Origin: Durusdinium trenchii
Lineage: Eukaryota; Sar; Dinophyceae; Suessiales; Symbiodiniaceae
Direction of reading: 5' to 3'
NCBI GenBank assembly: GCA_963970005.1
Contig: CAXAMN010000003.1
Location: forward strand, 690,888-754,887
DNA length: 64,000 nucleotides
Positions 60,408 to 64,000 of the stretch are shown here, piece after piece. The notes beneath the pieces are model-generated. The model saw only the letters and a list, made by a program, of their open reading frames with translations. It made no database searches and had not been told where the DNA came from. Made by a program: the position numbers and the translations under genes. Every line of letters starts with the position of its first letter. Within the stretch, counting starts at the first letter, position 1.

Positions 60408-62933
60408 CTATGACGTTCCATGAGATTCTAACATGCTCCCTCCACTCAGACACCAAACACAAAACTTTACTTCCATGCCCCCTTGCCAGTGGAGGCATCT
60501 GGGGGAAAAATGGATCTTTGATCCCACCTTCGTCATGCGAAAACTGTTCATGTTTTGCAAACACTCTTTGGTCGAGCTTCTGCTCTGCAGTTGCAGCTCT
60601 TGACCAAATTCTAAAATTCTCTCTTTCAGTTCTCGTACTTGTTCTTCCAATTCTTCGATGTAGGTGTCTTTCAAAAAGCACTCGTTCTGCATCCTGTTCA
60701 TCTCTTTCTCACACTTCTCCAAACCAAGTTGCTCTGGCCCGATCGATGCCTGAGCTTCTTTCTCAAAGGTCACCTTGACCTTCACCGTGAACAGCTCTCG
60801 CACATACTTCAGGAAGGAGTTGCTCGTGCCATGCATGAACTCAGTCATATAGACCCGCAGCCACTGACAAATGCTCAAGGCTCCTATGCATGCACACAAG
60901 CACATAGTGAACCACATCCAATCGAGGCCACTTTCATAGCTCTTTTCCTCTGTGGTTGAACCAGCTGCTTTGTCCAGCGTCGACAAGAGCATCAGCAAGC
61001 AAATCCTGTCATCTTTAGACTTGCCAATCTTCTTCATGCTCTGCTTCATCTTGTAGCCCTCTTCGATCTCCTTGTACTCGTTCTCTCCAACACGTGTGCC
61101 AATCGCATCCACCATCTTCAACATGTAGAGTAATCCCACAAACCTCTTTCGCGACAGGTTCTTTGTCCCGAGATCTGCTGAATTGATCTCTGTGGGGATC
61201 GGCGCCACGGACAGGATTTTCTCTTTCTCCTTTTGCTGGATCCATAGGAGTGCCGCATCAAGATGTCTCACTCTTCCGATGCCCTGTCTCTGTGCCATTG
61301 CTCTCGCAGCTGAGCTATCAGACCTGACCTTCATCACACAGTTGCCGCCAGTGATCTTGTTCCACAAGTGTCGGATCAAGAGTCCATCGCTGCATCCTCC
61401 GACCATGGCCACAAATTCAGACTCGCCTGAAGAAAGCGAAATTGCCTTCTGAGCACGGACTTTCGACTCCATGAGATTTCCGTCCAGGAAAATCTGGAAG
61501 GAAGTTGTCGATTTGCGGTCATTCTTGTTGCCAGCATAGTCTGCGTCTGTGACCACTTCCAGCAAGTGTTCTTCTTGGTCTTCCACTTCTTCTGCTTCTC
61601 TCATGTCCAGGACGGATTGTCCTTTTGCCCTGAGGTCAATCCTCACTCCATAGCCGCCAGTGCCGAACATGTAGGAGCAAATATGCCAGGCATTCTCCAT
61701 TGACTGCCTCGTGGGTTTGGCCATTTGTCTGGCAAGACATTGAATGCCAAACTGGGCGTCTGGTCTCTCTCCGGCCATGTACATCAAGCGTCCCACGATG
61801 CTCCTGAACTTGGTCACTTCTTCACCTTGCAAAGGTTCTGAGTCATCTCTTTTGCCATAGTTGGAGTGCAACGGAGTCTTCCTGTAGAACTTCGTGTATA
61901 GGTCAACATCTTTCTCAAAGCTGTCATATTGCTTCCGGTCGCATCTGATGTCACAGCATGTTGATGTCAGCTCAAACTGCCTCTTCAGGTAGTAGAACTT
62001 GCTCCCTAGGGCAAATGGTCCTTTCTCTTCGACGTTCCACCGTTTCTCATCCTTCAGGTAGATGACAAACTCCCTGACCTTGTCTTCTCGACCCACAATG
62101 AACACGTCATCGACATGCACGGTCAGGTACAGCAAATTTGCAATGAACATCAAAGTCGGTTGCATGCTGTCTTGCTCCATGCCATACTCTATGCATGTAG
62201 TGGAAAACAGATTGAACCATTGTGCTGCCGCAGTACGCTGTCCTGGTAGGCAACGGATCAGCTTGAAGATTCGATCATTCACCTGCACAAAGGCATTTTC
62301 AGCATGCGGTTGTGGAGACATGAGAAATGCATCCTTCACATCTAGTGTCATAGCCACAAAATGTCGGTGTACATTCACCAGCATGTGTACCAGCAGCTTC
62401 GGAATCACCATCAGTGATGTCGGCGCAAAGGTCTGCTCGATGTCGACTGAACTGCGAAATTGTCGAGCTACCAGTCTTGCCCTGCGGAACCAACCTATTT
62501 GTTCTAGCCGATGTTTCCAGCACATGACTTCTTTGGTGCTTATGACATAACCGTCGGTGTCTTCCACCTCCTGACGATTCGTCTCCACCATGGCTGGAAT
62601 CTGTAGCATTCTGTTGATCTCCTTTTCCTTTGCCTCCTTGTCGAGTCTCTCAAGTTCTTCCTCGCTCACTTCTGGAGGATCATCATCCTCATCACCACCA
62701 TAGTTGTAGAACTCCTCTTCAATCTCGCCTGGTAGGAGGTCTGGATCAACCTCTTCGTCTCCATGCACTTCTATGGCTTCTACACCTGCATATCGGCGGG
62801 TATAGTTGCGCTGTTGGAGAACCTCTTGGTGATGACTCAACAGTCCTTGCTTCTGAGGTTGCCATTGAAGGTAATGCCACACCAGACATCTTTGATTTCT
62901 TCTCTTCACTCTCCACGTTCTCATCCTCTTCAA
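60408..62933 (-). CDS. Copia Pol: RT and RNase H with membrane/coiled-coil extension
   Basis: The frame has 841 codons; coding similarity to the integrase frame breaks at about 62780, so real coding probably begins there. RT: RRARLVARQF near 151-160, motif A DVKDAFL (198-204), catalytic VDD (274-276), GRLMYMAGERPDAQFG (381-396). RNase H: TDADYAGN (462-469), SSGESEFVAM (501-510), SDSSAARAM and HLDAALLW. About 230 extra residues follow: a hydrophobic segment MWFTMCLCACIGALSICQWL (673-692) and a coiled coil EELEEQVRELKERILEFGQE (760-779). Standard copia Pol stops soon after RNase H, so this tail is unusual. A +1 shift separates it from the integrase frame; programmed shift or mutation is undecided. 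Confidence 0.8.
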   Translation of the reverse strand: MKRMRTWRVKRRNQRCLVWHYLQWQPQKQGLLSHHQEVLQQRNYTRRYAGVEAIEVHGDEEVDPDLLPGEIEEEFYNYGGDEDDDPPEVSEEELERLDKEAKEKEINRMLQIPAMVETNRQEVEDTDGYVISTKEVMCWKHRLEQIGWFRRARLVARQFRSSVDIEQTFAPTSLMVIPKLLVHMLVNVHRHFVAMTLDVKDAFLMSPQPHAENAFVQVNDRIFKLIRCLPGQRTAAAQWFNLFSTTCIEYGMEQDSMQPTLMFIANLLYLTVHVDDVFIVGREDKVREFVIYLKDEKRWNVEEKGPFALGSKFYYLKRQFELTSTCCDIRCDRKQYDSFEKDVDLYTKFYRKTPLHSNYGKRDDSEPLQGEEVTKFRSIVGRLMYMAGERPDAQFGIQCLARQMAKPTRQSMENAWHICSYMFGTGGYGVRIDLRAKGQSVLDMREAEEVEDQEEHLLEVVTDADYAGNKNDRKSTTSFQIFLDGNLMESKVRAQKAISLSSGESEFVAMVGGCSDGLLIRHLWNKITGGNCVMKVRSDSSAARAMAQRQGIGRVRHLDAALLWIQQKEKEKILSVAPIPTEINSADLGTKNLSRKRFVGLLYMLKMVDAIGTRVGENEYKEIEEGYKMKQSMKKIGKSKDDRICLLMLLSTLDKAAGSTTEEKSYESGLDWMWFTMCLCACIGALSICQWLRVYMTEFMHGTSNSFLKYVRELFTVKVKVTFEKEAQASIGPEQLGLEKCEKEMNRMQNECFLKDTYIEELEEQVRELKERILEFGQELQLQSRSSTKECLQNMNSFRMTKVGSKIHFSPRCLHWQGGMEVKFCVWCLSGGSMLESHGTS

Positions 62934-63990
62934 TCACCCTTTTCTCATGCCCCTTTCGAGGCGAAGTTGAAGCATCCACTTTCTTCGACACCCTCTCTTC
63001 TCCTTCGATCTCTTCATCCAATAGCCTCTTCACTGCCGGCTTCTTCGGGGATGAAGGCAATGCCGGTGTCATAGGTGCAAAGGTGCTCAACAAACCAGGT
63101 GTATCTGGCGCTGCATGCACTCCTGGTGTCGGAGTGACAATGCCATCGGCCACATCGTTGGCGATTTCCTTCAACTCTTGTTCACTTGCCTCCTCTTCAA
63201 GCGTTGGTTGTCGTGATCTCTGCTTCTGTCCAGTTTGCCTCATCAAAATGCCCTGAGGTGAGTAACTCCACGGCAATCCTCGAACAGAGACAATGTCTGT
63301 GGCAATGAAGCTATCCTCCTTTGGAAGTCTGCGGATGGTCCTTGACTCAAATGCTCCCTCAGATGTCAGTACAATGTGTGAATCGTTCCATGGATGCTTG
63401 CCAACCCATACTCCACGTTGAAACACATTGCTCCCTTTGTACTGCACCATTCGCTTGAACATAACAGACTCTCCAAACAATGCAAGCTTCCCTTTGTATG
63501 GTCGTCCTGTAGCCAATTCATGACTTGTTTTGCCACACTTCTCAAGTACCCGAAAACGGTTCACCAGGAAAGCAGCATGTCTGAATGCCCATGGGAACAC
63601 ATGAAAGTTCCCCCAAATGTTCAGACTTGCCCGGTCTTCTGCAAAGGCTCTGAGACAATTGGCCATTCGCCTAATAGTCTGAACACCACGCTCCACTTGA
63701 CCATTTGACGCATGTTGTCCTGCTCCAGTCAGCCTGATCTCTGTTGTCAATCCCAACATGCTACGAACCTGCTGTACAGATCTGAGAATCTGCCGAGTGG
63801 CGCGCTCTGAGTCTGCCTGTAGGACACAGCTATCTCTGGAAGCGTTCTCCAGTGTGAACCTGATGATCTCTTCTGTGATTGTTTTGAGGCTCGCTGTGCC
63901 TTTGGAAGGTACTGGCACAGCGTGGATGGCCTTCGTGTCAGAAGCGGTGGCAATCAAACAGGTTCCAAATTGGTCTTGCCTCTCTTCCAC
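62746..63990 (-). CDS. Copia integrase, C-terminal part
   Basis: The frame is open to the window edge and starts inside the integrase core. The second catalytic Asp is in VLQADSERATRQI and the Glu in HASNGQVERGVQTIRR. The typical copia GKTSHELATGRPYKGKLALF region and a Ser/Pro/Glu-rich linker (TPGVHAAPDTPGLLSTFAPM) follow. The frame ends at 62746 in a different frame from RT. The first catalytic Asp and the zinc finger would lie beyond 64000. Confidence 0.75.
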   Translation of the reverse strand: MEERQDQFGTCLIATASDTKAIHAVPVPSKGTASLKTITEEIIRFTLENASRDSCVLQADSERATRQILRSVQQVRSMLGLTTEIRLTGAGQHASNGQVERGVQTIRRMANCLRAFAEDRASLNIWGNFHVFPWAFRHAAFLVNRFRVLEKCGKTSHELATGRPYKGKLALFGESVMFKRMVQYKGSNVFQRGVWVGKHPWNDSHIVLTSEGAFESRTIRRLPKEDSFIATDIVSVRGLPWSYSPQGILMRQTGQKQRSRQPTLEEEASEQELKEIANDVADGIVTPTPGVHAAPDTPGLLSTFAPMTPALPSSPKKPAVKRLLDEEIEGEERVSKKVDASTSPRKGHEKRVIEEDENVESEEKKSKMSGVALPSMATSEARTVESSPRGSPTAQLYPPICRCRSHRSAWRRRG

Positions 63991-64000
63991 TTTGTCAGAT

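Larger units (their letters stand above)
60330..64000 (-). mobile_element. Ty1/copia-type retrotransposon, truncated by window edge
   Basis: The minus strand carries integrase, RT and RNase H in copia order (integrase before RT). The 5' part (gag, protease, start of integrase) lies beyond 64000. The 3' end is near 60330, where AT-rich viral DNA begins; no LTR can be identified from one end alone. A 12-bp inverted repeat (GTGTCTGAGTGG 60392-60403, inverted at 60442-60453) lies at the 3' end of Pol. Confidence 0.8.

Noticed and set aside
1-64000. Prokaryotic features (CRISPR, operons, Shine-Dalgarno sites)
   Set aside because: The regular arrays are minisatellites without spacer-repeat structure, and gene structure is intron-split and eukaryotic.

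Overview
The window reads as nuclear DNA of an intron-rich, repeat-rich protist, most likely a dinoflagellate of the Symbiodinium type. That assignment is inference. It rests on short exons with GT-AG and GC-AG introns, exon candidates nearly all on one strand, abundant satellites, and retroelement types I associate with dinoflagellate genomes. No rRNA, tRNA, CRISPR or bacterial-style operon was found. A 10-base assembly gap lies at 33779-33788. Most host genes are only partly recoverable by eye. I report exon candidates where an open frame, codon-like composition and splice consensus agree, and I say where they do not.

Layout: 0-6.5 kb is repeat territory: CAA microsatellites at both ends, a short near-palindromic repeat GGCGAGCNAGCTCACC in at least twelve copies, a 250-bp direct duplication and a 21-22-bp minisatellite, with minus-strand open frames between them. 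7-11.5 kb holds two plus-strand terminal exons and a broken minus-strand coding region. 12.2-14.4 kb holds the clearest host gene, a superfamily 1 helicase-like ATPase on the minus strand with an upstream exon in matching phase. 15-20.6 kb and 26-48.6 kb carry exon candidates almost exclusively on the minus strand, including two genes whose exon phases agree across several introns (39.2-39.8 kb and 46.25-48.6 kb). 22-25.6 kb is dominated by dispersed and inverted repeats.

48.9-60.3 kb is an AT-rich block of different character, read here as a decayed, integrated Polinton-like virus. It has a DDE integrase, a C5-cytosine DNA methyltransferase, several small compact viral ORFs, a shared upstream motif ACTTAAAGAA and hairpins after stop codons. 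Nested inside it (49675-57295) is a 7.6-kb tyrosine-recombinase retrotransposon of the Ngaro/PAT/DIRS group. It has textbook split direct repeats (A1 - ORFs - B1-A2-B2) and three overlapping ORFs. Its Pol carries a C5-methyltransferase-like domain inserted between the first and second catalytic blocks of RNase H, followed by a tyrosine recombinase. From about 60.33 kb to the window edge runs a Ty1/copia-type retrotransposon (integrase, RT, RNase H) whose Pol has an unusual C-terminal extension with a membrane segment and a coiled coil.

How the parts relate: the viral block sits just upstream of the 46.25-48.6 kb gene. The virus came first, the tyrosine-recombinase element then landed in it, and the copia element abuts its far end. 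The strongest candidate for something under-described is the retroelement's RT / RNase H-split-by-methyltransferase / recombinase polyprotein, lying inside a virus that carries its own, different methyltransferase.
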